Shown here: in pieces, positions 1 through 11,376 of the stretch
Layout of the letters: every line of letters starts with the position of its first letter
How positions within the stretch are numbered: position 1 is the stretch's first letter
NCBI GenBank assembly: GCA_023053575.1
Contig: JAKZAP010000009.1
Coordinates: forward strand, 16,349,869-16,413,868
Origin: Branchinecta lynchi
Taxonomy: Eukaryota > Arthropoda > Branchiopoda > Anostraca > Branchinectidae
Direction: 5' to 3'
Length of the DNA stretch: 64,000 bases
Translations under genes and position numbers: made by a program
Notes under the pieces: generated by a model
Told to the model about the DNA's origin: nothing
What the model saw: only the letters and a program-made list of their open reading frames with translations
Databases searched by the model: none

Positions 1-1454
1 ACGGAAAAATTAGGGTGTTTGAAGTGTCTAATAAGAACATTGCAAGCAGGTTTCGTCCTGGGTGCCTCGTTAGGTGTACTGACCTGGCTAAGAATCCACT
101 GTCGGAAGTTCACTTCAAGTTACACCGCGTTCTTTTGCATGATGAAATCATTTACTACGTGTCAGACGTTTGGGAACACAAACTACGACCAGATTATGAG
201 GCAAATTATGACCTACGCTGTCCGAACTTGGAAGATACAATTGTTGAGCCTGCGGAGTTCAGAATCGTTTCGCCTAAAGCACTGTCAGCTACTTGCGAGG
301 TCAACGGAGAAAAACTGAGTTTTGAGGTGTCTTCCGAGAGGGTTAAAGCTGGGAAAAGCTACTTTAAGAACTTGCTAGAGATGAAAGACTTTTTGACAAA
401 GTATTGCTACATATACTTGCGAAAAACGAAGAAAGAAGGACAAGGGTCATACAAGGCTGTCCTTGTTCTGTTGAAAGCCAAGATGCTTCCTGGACTAAAA
501 GCTCGTGAACGGTCTTCAGCTAAGGAACCGATCCTACCTGATGGTCCCGATGATACTACCGATGTAGATTCCTATACCGTTGTGGATGAAGTCCATGATG
601 AAGCAGAAGATGTTGCAGGGGAGGAGGTCAGCGATGAGTTAGAGAATGCTGCCACCGAGCATGGTAAGAAGAAAGAAAAAGGGAAAGAAGAAAATATGCC
701 CGTGGAGCAAACTGATACGGCAGTCCGTTCTGTTGTCCGCGATGAACTTTCCGTAATTTTCCTGCCAGTTTCTGCAACTGAAGGTTATATCCACTGGGAA
801 AACGAAGTTTTCCCAATAAAGCCGTCAGACTTGTGGCAAGAAGAGGTTGCGTTTACTACCTTCCAAGGCCTGTGCACATCACCTGCTCATTGTCGCATTG
901 CCATGGTTAAGGAAGTCGATGGCCATACGCGTAAAGAGCTCATAGTCGCCTCTCTAGGAGAGCTGCCGAGTCCTGACTCCATAATGAGGACTATTCGTGG
1001 GCAGTCAGGCATCCTGAAGTTTGTTACTCAAAATGGAAAAGAGTCGATGATCGTATGCTTGGATTACAAAGAGTATCCTATCTCGCTGGAGCAAGTATAC
1101 CTTAGCGGGAGAAAGATGCAAAACATCGAGGATGTCAAAGAATACTACACACGTAAATTGACTGTCCTGACCGAACCCGCTGGTCGTATCCTGGTCGCCT
1201 TCCATCCAACGCGTCCAGATGTCTGTCTGAAAGCTGAAAGATGTCTCATCGAGACGAGCCCTGGTCCGCGTGGTACTGAAGTCTCCGTTCTGACTGGGCG
1301 ATACAAAGGTGTGAACTTCGCTTCCAGTGACGACGAACTCAAGGAGATGAGCGACTTCTGCATCGTTGACTGCGATATTTTGCTTTGTGAGACAAACTCG
1401 TTTGTTCTTGGAGATTTCAACATACTGCATACAACGAGGAGCACCAAATGTTCG
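1..1454 (+). CDS. Long internal exon of an unrecognised host protein gene (5' partial)
   Basis: The frame with codons starting at position 3 is open from the window edge to a TAG at 1470-1472. The exon probably ends at 1454, because TTCG|GTAAGA is a near-consensus splice donor and leaves phase 0. It encodes about 484 residues that I do not recognise. The first 160 or so residues look globular. About residues 175-245 are acidic and then Lys/Glu-rich, probably a disordered linker, and a second globular part follows. I see no signal peptide or membrane segment. Codon use is richer in G and C than the surroundings, which supports real coding. The GTG at 15 is not a start, since the frame continues upstream. 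The exon joins in frame to 3383-3733. Function unknown. Confidence 0.7.
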
Positions 1455-3382
1455 GTAAGAGTTCTTGAATAGCATGTCTATCTAACTCTAGGATGGACCA
1501 AAGCTTGTAGATTCCAGTAGTCTCTAGGTTAAACCGAAAACACAACAGAAACCGTGGCCTAAGCCAAATGCCTTGTTGAATAAGTCCAGGTAAACAGTTC
1601 TGAATGTCCGAACTTCAAACAGTCTAAAATAAAATATATGCAGAGAATATACCTAGATGTAATTATTAAGACGGTTAGAATTCTGCAACTGTTGCCATCA
1701 ACAGGCCACGGCATACTTAAAATAAACGTAATAGAAAAGAAAAACAGATTTGGAGATAAAGCTAATTCGGTAACTTTCAGTGCAACAGTAATCAAGCTTG
1801 GAGCCTCGCTGCACACGCTCTTTGCTGACGTGTACGTTCTGGTTGGAAAGGAGGGGGTAGGAGGGAGCGAAAGGAGTGGGTCGGTAGTGACCTCAGTCTT
1901 TGCTGAAGATTGATGGCGTTGGAGATCCCTGGAATTCTTCTATATTTTCAGCCTTTTGTCCCCGAGTGATTGACTAAAAGATCTAATATTTAAACAAATT
2001 CTATAATTGGTGTTAGTATCTTCGTGCTGTTGCCGTTACACTGCCGAAACGGTACATTGTGCCTATGGACGGTGTTGACTAAACTTCAGCCGATTATCTA
2101 TGGCTCGTGAAATCACACGAAAAGTCGACATTTTCCATTTACTAACGGAATTATTGTCCCTAGAAGGGTTATAAGTGTAAACGCGTCCGGCGCCTCGCTG
2201 GCCGCTCGTCTCTATAAATATAGATATAATTTATCGAATTTCCCTATTTCTTTTATGATGACGTCACGGAAACGTCATGTTCCGAAGATAATAAGCTAAG
2301 GTTTGGTTTCCACCATATGGATGCGTGGGTAGCTACTAATGCCTAGAAGCTTGGCTGGCAAAAGCCATGTCACCGAAGAGGACAGTCGTAGTTCATTCAC
2401 AGTTTCTGCAGACCACATGCAGAACTGAGAGGCTCAGTAATAATAATAATAATATATAATTGCAATAATAAGGCTTTCGCCTCTATCAATAGGAGGGCTC
2501 TCAGTTGAATGCTGGATTGCAGAAAATCCCGCTCTTGAAAATGCCTTTGGTTCCATCGAACCATCAGAATTACTTGAAACCGTCGGGCTTTTCACGAAGA
2601 CAATTCTCGGTTAGAGCTGTGATACGCTGCGCAACGTTCAGTTACGTCTATAAAGCATTGTCCAGATCGATGTAATAGACTGAATATCGCTATACGCGAC
2701 GTTTACGTCTTAATACACACGCCTGTTCAAATACGGAACCCGAGTTCTTTATGAATGCAGCGTTCGGTGTTGCCACGCTGATGATGTTTTTCGACTTTCT
2801 AAAGATCAGAAAGTGTTACCAGTACTCAGTATACACCAGTACAATTTGACGCCCAATATAATTTAAAAAGCTATTAAATTTACGGATGGACAGCATTGGT
2901 CCTCTGAACTAGCAAGAAGCAGTCGTAACCGAACAAATCGTGTTCTTTTGAAGAACAGTTGATTCTTCAGCTTCCAACAAAGTAGGACTTTAGTGCTTCC
3001 CGTGGCAACACTGACGGCGCTGCTCCTTGCCTCGGCCCGCTGGTGGATCCAACCAAGCAATCTGATTGGCTCTGAATAAGCGGGAAAAGAGCCGACCTCC
3101 ATTTTCCTTATTCGCCTTATAACAGTGCTCCCCTAGGAAAAGAGGAATCTGTAATAAGCCTTATACACCTTACAACACCTATTTGGACAAAGCTTAGCAC
3201 CAATTGTGATTGGTTTCCTGATAACGGTTGTATTCAGGCCGACCAAATCCTTTTTTCAGAGAACACAGGCCGAGTCGCAGAGCATCAGATTTGGTTGCGA
3301 CCGATGGTTTCACCGAGGTTATACCATTTGTCTGCCATCAGGAATATTTAGCTACTGGTCTGATAATAATTGGTCATTCTAG
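1455..3382 (+). other. Intron of the unrecognised gene
   Basis: Inferred intron from GTAAGA at 1455 to the acceptor ending TTCTAG at 3382, phase 0 at both ends. It holds stop-rich, AT-rich sequence, a TATA-like string with a CRE-like TGACGTCA near 2212-2265, and a small inverted repeat at 2402-2526. No convincing exon was found inside. A different acceptor (CTCAG ending at 3410) would need phase 1, so the 3382 acceptor is preferred. Confidence 0.5.
2402..2526. repeat. Small imperfect inverted-repeat element
   Basis: GTTTCTGCA...GAACTGAGAG on the left is mirrored by CTCTCAGTT...GCAGAAAA on the right, about 33 bp of imperfect terminal inverted repeat around a TAA microsatellite. It looks MITE-like, but no target duplication was found. 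Confidence 0.35.
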
Positions 3383-3733
3383 GCGCGTCAAGATCCTCGC
3401 GTTCTGCTCAGTCGTAAGTTCAGCGGACAAATTAAGAAGAACGTAAAGTGTTTCTTGGACGAGCATCCCGAATTTAAGCTACCTCAGAGCACTTCCTCGA
3501 CTGTTGTCGCCATGAAAATAGTCAATCGCTTGGTTGAGAAGCTTGACGCTGCATTGAACAAGTCGCTGACTGAAGTGCTTGGTGTAGGGCTGCGAGAGTG
3601 CTTCCCTGATATGGGTGATGACATTGCTAAAATGTTTTTGGATGAGTATAGACAAAATGATGTGATCACGGTTGAACCGGAAGCGGCTGGTAGTCGCATC
3701 CATCTCTTGGCCATCAAGCAAGAACCACAGTAA
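3383..3733 (+). CDS. Last coding exon of the unrecognised gene
   Basis: The frame is open from an in-frame TAG inside the acceptor at 3380-3382 through to TAA at 3731-3733. Spliced to the upstream exon in phase 0, it adds about 116 residues. These start with a basic segment (KFSGQIKKNVKCF), continue into a likely helical stretch (KIVNRLVEKLDAALNKSL) and end in IKQEPQ. I do not recognise the domain. The start was chosen by splice phase and not by a start codon, because there is no suitable ATG at the beginning. An AATAAA signal lies 313 bp past the stop. Confidence 0.6.
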   Translation, partial: ARQDPRVLLSRKFSGQIKKNVKCFLDEHPEFKLPQSTSSTVVAMKIVNRLVEKLDAALNKSLTEVLGVGLRECFPDMGDDIAKMFLDEYRQNDVITVEPEAAGSRIHLLAIKQEPQ

Positions 3734-4045
3734 AGAATTGATGAAAATGCGAGGAGTTGTACAGGGTCGCAGGGGCTTTCCCCATCATTTGTTTTATTAT
3801 ATCTACCGAGCAAAGATAGACCTGGAATCAGCAAAGCAAGTGAATGAAGCTAATCGTTGTGGATACCGAACAGGACTAGAACTAAACTGTAGGCATTTCC
3901 TTGTATCTAGAAATCGGTTTTATGTTAGGGCAGTAGTCTTGTACCTTCTCAGCGTGGAGAAAACAAAATTGCTTTCTGTAATCTTTGCTGATATTGGTTA
4001 GACCTTTGACTAATTTAGTTGTTAAGACGCACTTTTCTATTGAAG

Positions 4046-4051
4046 AATAAA
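4046..4051 (+). terminator. Poly(A) signal AATAAA of the upstream gene
   Basis: Canonical AATAAA about 313 bp after the stop at 3733 on the same strand. The 24-bp minisatellite starts 6 bp later, so the cleavage site probably lies inside the array. Confidence 0.5.
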
Positions 4052-4056
4052 GTCAA

Positions 4057-4308
4057 GATTCCCTTAGCAAAATTCCAGTAGATTCCCTGAGCAAAATTCC
4101 GGTAGATTCTGTGAGCAAAATTCCGGCAGATCCCCTAAGCAAAATTCCGGTTGATTCCAAAATTCTAGTAGTAGGGCGAAGTCCGGTAGATCCCCTGATC
4201 CCGCCTCTAGTAAACTCCCTGAGACAAGTTCCGATAGATTCCTTGAGCAAGATTTCGATAGATGCCCTGAGCAAAATTCCGGTATGCTCCCTGAGCAACA
4301 ATCCGGGA
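4057..4308. repeat. 24-bp minisatellite, about 11 units
   Basis: Units follow GATTCCCTGAGCAAAATTCC plus GGTA, with substitutions and one deleted, irregular unit near 4150. Because 24 is a multiple of three, every frame reads as an 8-residue repeat, giving open but probably meaningless frames on both strands (DSLSKIPV-like on plus). A poly(G) run follows at 4367-4380. Confidence 0.85.
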
Positions 4309-4489
4309 GACTCATACAAATCATCAAGTTCAGGTGATTCGAATAATTCTGACTTCAGACCTTCTGGGGGGGGGGGGGGGCAGCAACCATGATGTCCGAC
4401 CGAGTCATAAACCTAGCATGGTAGTAGCGTAAGTCGGACGAGCGAGTCTTCGGTTGCGGGGAAATGCTGACTAGGACTGGACTGGATAT

Positions 4490-4962
4490 AGGAAAACTTA
4501 ACCAAATGTATTAAGTCTAGGTACACTCTTACTGGTACACTGATAGTTACAAGCACAACTACTTGTCCGACGACAAAATGATTTTCATATAAATGTTCAG
4601 CATGTCTTCTTACACCAAAATCGAAAATCTAATCAGTTTCAAAAATAACTTACTTTTAACAAACTTTCCAGTTTTGTGAAATGATTTTCATATTTGTGTT
4701 CAGCCTATCTTCTTACCCCTGAATCGACTACCTCATTAGCTGTTAAAAAAAAAAATCACCCCTTAAACCGAACCCCCTCCCCCACCCCTAAATTCAGGAC
4801 TACAGAACCCATCTCCGAACTCGGAAGTGCCCCTTGTCCCAAAGAATCCACACACCAAGTTTCGTCAGAAATCTCGTTCCCTTCGAGAGTTATCAGGCTA
4901 ACAGACGGATAACTTTAACGAAGTCATATGTATCCACCACTTACGTTTTGGGATCCCAAAAA
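4490..4962 (+). repeat. GGGATCCC-family element, copy 1 (5' truncated)
   Basis: Carries the family's monomer (ACTTGTCCG...GTTCAGCATGTCTTCTTACC), then the poly-C stretch, the CGAGAGTTATC...CAGACGG segment and the end ACTTACGTTTTGGGATCCCA. The 5' limit is approximate. Confidence 0.6.
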
Positions 4963-5397
4963 CCCAGACTCACTAACAAAGCAATGATACAATTGACTTC
5001 GTTTAGTAGTTTGGGGCGGGTTTGGGGTGCTTTTGTTTGAACACGAGATGTACGATGTGACCCAATATTCCTGGAATGAAGCAGGGAGGTTTAATTGTCC
5101 CACTGATCGGTGGTAGTTGATCGGTCTCCATAACTATTTTGTTCCCCTTTTAGGTTCAGCTCTAGCGAATAATCTTTTGTTATTCGGTTGATGCATTAGG
5201 ATGAACACCTTTTTCCTGGACATGCAAGTGACGATTTGCCAGCCGACTAGGCGAGCGGTCATGTGGGCAACGTCTTCGAAGCTGGACAAAGATTCTGGTA
5301 AATTACTCTGCCCTGCTCCGCTCCGGAGTTTTCGGTGGTTCAGTGATCGAAGCATGGCCTGATAACCCCGTCCCCGCGGAACGGCAGCCAGGCAGCC

Positions 5398-6196
5398 AGG
5401 CTTCACCTTCCAGATTCCCAGACGTCCGGGACTTCCGCATAGTCAAGCCAACCCTTCCAGATTTTCATGATAATAGTTGCGTTTTCGCTGATACCATGGT
5501 ATCTGTTACCACGGTCTAAAGTCGTTTTCGCAGTTATCATGGTATCTGATACCACGGTCAAAAGGCGTTTTTGCAGTTATCGTGGTATCTGGCCAGTTAT
5601 CGTGGTATCAGATATTCAGATACTACGGTCCGACCGTGGTAACTGGTCGTGGTATCTGAGAAGTCATCTCACTTTCATCAAATTTTGTAAGATTGGTGAG
5701 AAAGAAGTTTAGCACTTTGTTATGTAACTGGATGTCTGTTTTTCTTTTGGGATGACTTCGAAAAGTGCAATTTCGGCAATAGTCGTTTTTACAGAGCACC
5801 GTATATCAGATACCACGATAACTGCAAAAACGACTAATTGCAGATCCAGTCAGGATCCAGTTACCGTGGTAACAGACACCACGGTATCAGCAAAAACGCA
5901 ACTAATGATGACAGCTAAATCTGCTGTTCTTCAACATTTCCTAGATGCCCCTTTACATTTCAAATATCTCTTGCATCTCAGTCACAACTGTCAATCACTT
6001 TCCCTTTTCTTCCGCCATCTGCATATTTGTTGTGTCTCTCGAATGGGTTGCCTCTATGGCACCTTCCAGACATCCGGAATCTGGGGTGTGCAACAACCCG
6101 GACTTACAGACGTTTTTGGCCTGGCTTCACCTTCCAGATCCGTCTCGGCGAAAACGGCTGTCTGGAATCCGGAAGAAAATCTGGAAGGTGAAGCCT
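5398..6196 (+). mobile_element. Inverted-repeat element J, copy 1, split by a MITE
   Basis: Ends AGGCTTCACCTTCCAGATT and its complement AATCTGGAAGGTGAAGCCT. Without the nested MITE and its 3-bp duplication it is about 367 bp, matching the uninterrupted inverted copy at 43069-43438 (370 bp). Probably a non-autonomous DNA transposon; its own target duplication is not clear. Confidence 0.65.
5475..5903. mobile_element. AWT-target MITE, copy 1
   Basis: The ends AGTTGCGTTTTCGC and GCAAAAACGCAACT are inverted, flanked by AAT at 5472-5474 and 5904-5906. The paralogous J copy at 43.3 kb has one AAT and no insert, so the 3-bp duplication is directly shown. The interior is packed with short palindromes such as GATACCATGGTATC and TTACCACGGTAA. 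No coding capacity. Confidence 0.85.
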
Positions 6197-6869
6197 CACC
6201 TTTAGTCAGGTTACTATCTCGGCAGCTCCCTTCCAATTTGAGTTCCAGCCCCCTTTCGAAAAAGACTGCAGCCCTGGCCGCCCCCGCTGTCGTGGAAACA
6301 TACAGCAGAGACGGTACGTGCACAAATGTCTGATTTTCGTAGTAGGATGCGAATTTTTACTGTCACCGTCAGTCGTTCACAGCAGTGCCAGTTACCTTAG
6401 TTGTGAGAGGGCGATTGATTAACCAGTGGCACGTGAGCCAATCAGAAGGGTCCGTTACTAGGTTTCCGAGATCCAAAAGTGCCTAAAACGAGTTTTTTCG
6501 TTTTTTCACCGATAAACTTTTTTCTGCAAGGGTTCTAGGCGAAAGACGTGGCCACCATTTCAACTAGAATTAATCTTCGTTTAGAATCCACGAGTCATCG
6601 TGAGACTGCACCCAGTACTTCTGGAGCTTTGCGGCGAAGTTGATCTCGTGGGTCGTCGGGATTAAGAGAAGTCTATCCTGGCACTGGCAGTAAATTTGGG
6701 ATTACAGGTTTGAACTCGAAGTATTCAGTGATAGTTTTTTTAAGTCGTAGCCCACCAGTAATATTATTGCAGTGAGATCGATTCCTGCCGCATGGTTAAA
6801 TTTGAATTTCCCTCGAAATTTCTAGCCACAAATTCGAAAATCTCTGGAGTTATTTGTCACGTTTAAGCC
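6197..6869. other. Intergenic stretch with no supported feature
   Basis: I see no convincing exon or repeat boundary here. ORFs on either strand are short and stop-rich. Confidence 0.4.
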
Positions 6870-7968
6870 ACAGTGGTGCAGTAAAAACTTTCAAAACGAA
6901 TTCAGCGTATCTCCTTACCCCTTAATTGAACCTCTAATCAACTCTAAATAAAACTTTTAACGAATTTTCAAGTTTCAGCCGGATTCATGGCGAACTACTT
7001 GTTCGGCGAGAAAGTAATTTACATATATGGATTCAGCATGCCTCTTTACCAATACATCGTTCCTCTAATCAACTTCAGACAAAACTTATACTTATAACAA
7101 ATTTTCCGGTTTCAATAGGATTCCGGGCGAACTATTTGTCCGGGTAGAAAAGGATTGTCATATGCTGATTCACCATGTCTTCTTACCCATGAATCGAACG
7201 TCTAATCGAGTACAAATAAAGCTTTTACCTTAAACAAATTTTGCGGTTTTGGCCGGATTCCGGGCGAACTACTTGTCCGGCGAAAAAATAATATTCATAC
7301 ACGTGTTCAGCATGTCTGCTTACCCCTAGATTGAACCTCTAATCAGCTTAAGATTAGACTTCTATTTTTCAGAAATTTTCCGGTTTTAGCCGGATTCCGG
7401 GTGAACTACTTGTCTGGCGAAAAAATGATTTTCGTATTCATCATGTCTCTTATTAGCTTTTAAAAATATTATTTTTCTTCCATGAATTTGAAACCCCTCC
7501 CCCACCCTTAAATATAGGGCTACATAGCCCATCTTCGAACTTGACCTGTACTTTGACCCAAAGAGTCATCGTGCTAAGTTTGAACGAAATATCTCAACCC
7601 CTTCGAGAGTTATCGTGCTAACAGACGGACGGACAACTTTTGAGATATGAGAGGCATCCCTTCACTTACGTGTTGGGAGCCGGATTCCGGGTGAACTACT
7701 TGTCTGGCGAGAAAATGATTTTCTATTCATCACGTCTCTTATTAGCTTTTAAAAATATTATTTTTCTTCTCTGAATTTAACCCCCCCCCCACCCTTAAAT
7801 ATAGGGCTACAGAGCCCATCTTCGAACTTGACGTGTACTTTGCCCCAAGGGGTCTGCTAAGCTTGAGCGAAATATCTCAACCCTTTCAAGAGTTATCGTG
7901 CTAACAGACGGACGGACATCTTTTGAGATATGAGAGGTATCCCTTCACTTACGTTTTGGGATCCCAAC
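6870..7968 (+). repeat. GGGATCCC-family element, copy 2, with a tandem end
   Basis: Several monomers of about 130-140 bp (GCCGGATTCCGGGCGAACTA core) are followed by the family tail. The last 288 bp or so (about 7391-7678) are repeated in tandem at about 7679-7966, so the tail and its GGG end occur twice. Confidence 0.7.
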
Positions 7969-8268
7969 AAGCTGCCTTTTCAGTTAAACTTTAAGATTTT
8001 CCAATTTCCTATTGTGGTGTTACCGGGGGTTTGTACCCGTTTTTTTCCGTCAGGGGGGTTTTGATGCCGGGCGAGGGGCGTTCGCTTTTTTTTGCGGGTG
8101 AGGTACGTTTGGTTTATTTTCGCAGGGGAGGTTTCGCTCTTCGGTGATAGTGGAAAGAAAAATAAGTTTGTGGGCATATGACTACGCTGGAGCTCGAAAT
8201 AATCAAACACTTAGCCATGGTTCACACTGCTTCGTCATCTGCGACACGAATTTTTCTTTGTTGTTCAG

Positions 8269-8369
8269 ACGTGGGATAAAATCGCATGGACCTTCCCACC
8301 ACCTCGCAGACGCAAACATCCCTGAAGATGCGGGTAGATAACACTTCTAGCACTATTAGGACATTTTCA
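8269..8369 (+). CDS. Candidate initial coding exon, weak
   Basis: The acceptor TTTGTTGTTCAG ends at 8268 and the donor TTTTCA|GTAAGT follows 8369. An ATG at 8286 in fair context opens a 28-codon frame (MDLPTTSQTQTSLKMRVDNT...) ending in phase 0 at the donor. All three frames have stops upstream of the ATG, as in a first coding exon. No partner exon was found, so this may be chance. Confidence 0.2.
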
Positions 8370-8635
8370 GTAAGTCTTGAAAAACCTATCTTGCTCAAAG
8401 CAGGTAAATACAATTTATTCAGAAGATATTTTGCATTCAGCCATCCTATGATCACAATCAGAACTATTTAGAGCAATTTTGACTCTTGAAAGTCAAATTC
8501 GTATTAGTTGAATTGATTCAGCGCATCCGACACTGCGGCAAAACGCTAAGTTCTGCTTTGTTTGTCTCACGAAATCGAAGCGGCAGCAGTGTAAACCTTG
8601 GCTTAAATAGCTTTCTCTGGCAGTCAGACACACAT

Positions 8636-8702
8636 TGTCGTGGTGTAGCGGTAGTGAGCTTGGGTTGCAAACCAAGGGCCCGGGATCGTTTCCTGTCTGC
8701 AT
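8636..8702 (+). repeat. tRNA-derived SINE head or tRNA relic
   Basis: GTGGTGTAGCGGTAGTGAG resembles an A box with D arm, CTTGG/CCAAG forms an anticodon-like stem, and GGGATCGTTTCC resembles a mutated B box. The stems do not make a clean cloverleaf, so a SINE or pseudogene is more likely than a working tRNA. Confidence 0.4.
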
Positions 8703-9002
8703 CACTTTTGCAGTGCGACAAGATTTTTTGTTTCACCGAGAGCCACCGCAATGCCCTGGGAAGACCTCCGTCCCTGGATCCGACCATTTCTCGGGGAGTT
8801 GAGGGAAGGAGAATCCGGAAATTACTGACTTCCGTAGGTTGCGAACAGATAGTCCGATTAAAGTGAAACTTTATGGGTGATAATATTTGATGAACTAGAT
8901 ATGCACGAATATGCAAAAAATGTGTCCGAACCCCATGCGGCCATGGTTGGGGGAGTTGGAGGTGGGGTGGGGGTCCGGACACTTTATGATCGATGTAAAA
9001 AC

Positions 9003-10098
9003 ACGACCAAAGATTTCGATGGGATACCAAAAATATTTGTCCGGACAATTGGATCTTCTAGATATCCCAGATATCGGTCCTCGCCAGACTCTTTAATAAT
9101 TTGTACTATTAAAATTTAGAAACAGGTTAAGGCCAATGTCTATCATTTCAGAAAACCAAGTTCAGATATGGATTCAGTTGTTTGCCCCTATACGTCATCT
9201 CTACTAATACGAAATCGATCAAAAGTTCCAGCTGCCTTACTTCTGCCGAACTTCCGGTTTCTGTCGGACTCTGGGTGAACTACTTGCTCGTTACTTAATA
9301 ATGAGGCCTATTCTTACTTCTTGCCGCAAGCTATCTTTTCGCTCCAATATCAAGTCTTAATTCGTGACGAACAAGGAAAAATGCCGAACACTGATGTGAA
9401 CCAGACTCCGTATCCCGTCAGCTAGGCCCTCTCCCCCGTATAAACACTTCCTCTTACTCTTGATGACTATTAGCGTATTCTCGCCGTTCCCCGAGGACTC
9501 CACTTGAGGATTCCCCGCGTTTTTGTTTGTCCCGGGGACTCACTCCCCGTATTCCCCACGGACGGGGAATGCTCCGACTATCATCACCATCATCAAAAAG
9601 GACTCCCTTTGAGATTCGGAGGGGAATCAATTTTTCTCTTGTGTTGGTGCAATGTAAATTAATTAAAAACTATCAGAATAAACAAAACCAAAAATAAAGT
9701 GGATCCAGACTAATTTCGTCAACTGCATATTTTTTTTTCGAACAAAATCCATTTTAGAAGCATTCCCCGTGTTCTCATTATTTTCCTAGGCGGAGTCCGT
9801 GTGGAGTGACTCCCTCTATTCTCGCCGTCCCCTTCGATTCTCCGAGGAGTCCTGGAACGGCGAGAATACGCCTTATCTCTCCTTGCCGATGCAAAACCTC
9901 CGGACTCTCCGGGTATCTAGCGGAAAAAAAGCAGAAGTGGTGTCATATCTTCTCCCAAAGATCGCGCTGATTGACTGACGCAGGATTTGAGTCGTATGGA
10001 CACGCTTACTCCTTCTTCCTGAGGATCGCTGGCGTGTTTTGGACTTAGTCATATAGAGTATTCATAAGTAAAACGTCAGTTACGTTTGGGGATCCCAA
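9003..10098 (+). repeat. GGGATCCC-family element, copy 3, with a nested MITE
   Basis: Starts with ACGACCAAAGATTTCGATGG and a mutated GGGATACC, and ends with ACGTTTGGGGATCCCA. The first part matches, inverted, the far end of the copy at 61-62.5 kb. A Harbinger-like MITE sits inside at 9473-9872. Confidence 0.65.
9473..9872. mobile_element. Harbinger-like MITE, copy 1
   Basis: About 400 bp with the inverted ends GCGTATTCTCGCCGTTCC and GGAACGGCGAGAATACGC, flanked by TTA at 9470-9472 and 9873-9875. A 3-bp TWA duplication is typical of PIF/Harbinger. The interior is non-coding, with runs of GAGGACTCC-like sequence. The second copy is at 31681-32093. Confidence 0.8.
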
Positions 10099-10439
10099 AC
10101 ATCTTCCACAGCCTAGGCAACCTTCCGAGTAAGGGCAGAACGCTAGCAAAAAATGATATATTTCCAAAAAAGGTGTAAAAAGGCACTACAGCCCAGAACG
10201 GATTTCCAACATAAAATTACTTTGACAGAGTAGCATTGGACAAAACTTCACCGACAGACGGAAACTCCTCGAGTAGAGTTGGTAGGATAACAGACTGAAA
10301 GAGAAAAAAGCAGAATAAACAAGAGCTACGAGCACATATGGCACTAGGTGATACAAGGAAGTAGATGAGACCGTCACAAAATACCTGCCATCAGAAAATA
10401 GGATTTGGGCCTAGAAATAAGATATATAGTTTCACTCAA

Positions 10440-11000
10440 GCATGGGCACTTCCGTCACGGCCTCGGATCATCTAGGACAAATGAATTTTCTACCTTCCAA
10501 GTTTCAAACCAATAGACACACTTGTTTGGTTCCTAGACGTGCCACACGATTTCCGGTAGCCCCCTCTAACTCCCCCCACCGTAGCCGAATCTGGTCCGGA
10601 CTCCTAAATGGATCATCTGAAGCCTCGTACCACCCATCAAGTTTCACTCGAAACTGAAGATTCTTGGGGAATTTCCGGTAACTCTCCCCCACCGTAGTCG
10701 GATCCGGTTCAAACCCTAAAATATGTCATGTAGGGCACGTGATCTTTGTACATCTCAAGTTTCATTCGAATCGCTCAACTTGTTTGACCCCTATGCGAGC
10801 CACAATATTCCCCCCCCCCCCCCCCACTGCGGCTGAATACGACTCCGGAACATAAATGTCGCATCTCTGACATCTCCTCTTCCCGTCCATCAAGTTAGAC
10901 TCGAATCGGAGCATAGCCTATCAACAAATTTAAAGCTTCAGCGACCTAATGAGCTATTTCTCGACTCCACCCCTCCCCCTAGTAGATCTGCTTTCATCCG
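10440..11000 (+). repeat. Monomeric repeat family K, copy 1
   Basis: Diverged tandem monomers of about 130-150 bp carry TTTCACTCGAA, GATTTCCGGTA, a C-rich tract and CCGAATCTGGTCCGGACCCTA-like segments. The same monomers recur at 14910-16330. No end structure is clear. Confidence 0.5.
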
Positions 11001-11376
11001 AAACCTTTTATGATAAAAAATCCTTTATCTCGAAGTTAGCGGTCTTCGACCATTTTTCACGGTGATCGTGAGATTGCCAGTGTTTCCAAGTTGTTACTCG
11101 AATTTCCACGTTGCCGCTACGTATGTTTCAGAGAACTTTGCCGTTGGTGCGTACTGCGTGGCAATATTCAAAATATCGAAGTGCTGTATCTAGTTGGCTC
11201 TGTAGACGAGAGACGACGTAAATCAACAACAACAGTTGGCTCTGTAAGTAAGTAATTTGTTTATGACCCACCATTTTGAAAAGGCGGAGTGTTTTGAGTG
11301 TGCTTCCCACTTCTACTTATTTTGGCACTAGGATACTTATTTTCAGCCTTTTCTACTTACCAAATTTTGATTGTGA

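Noticed and set aside
4053..4392. Open frames on both strands encoding 8-residue repeats
   Set aside because: They follow from the 24-bp minisatellite period; no flanking coding sequence supports them.
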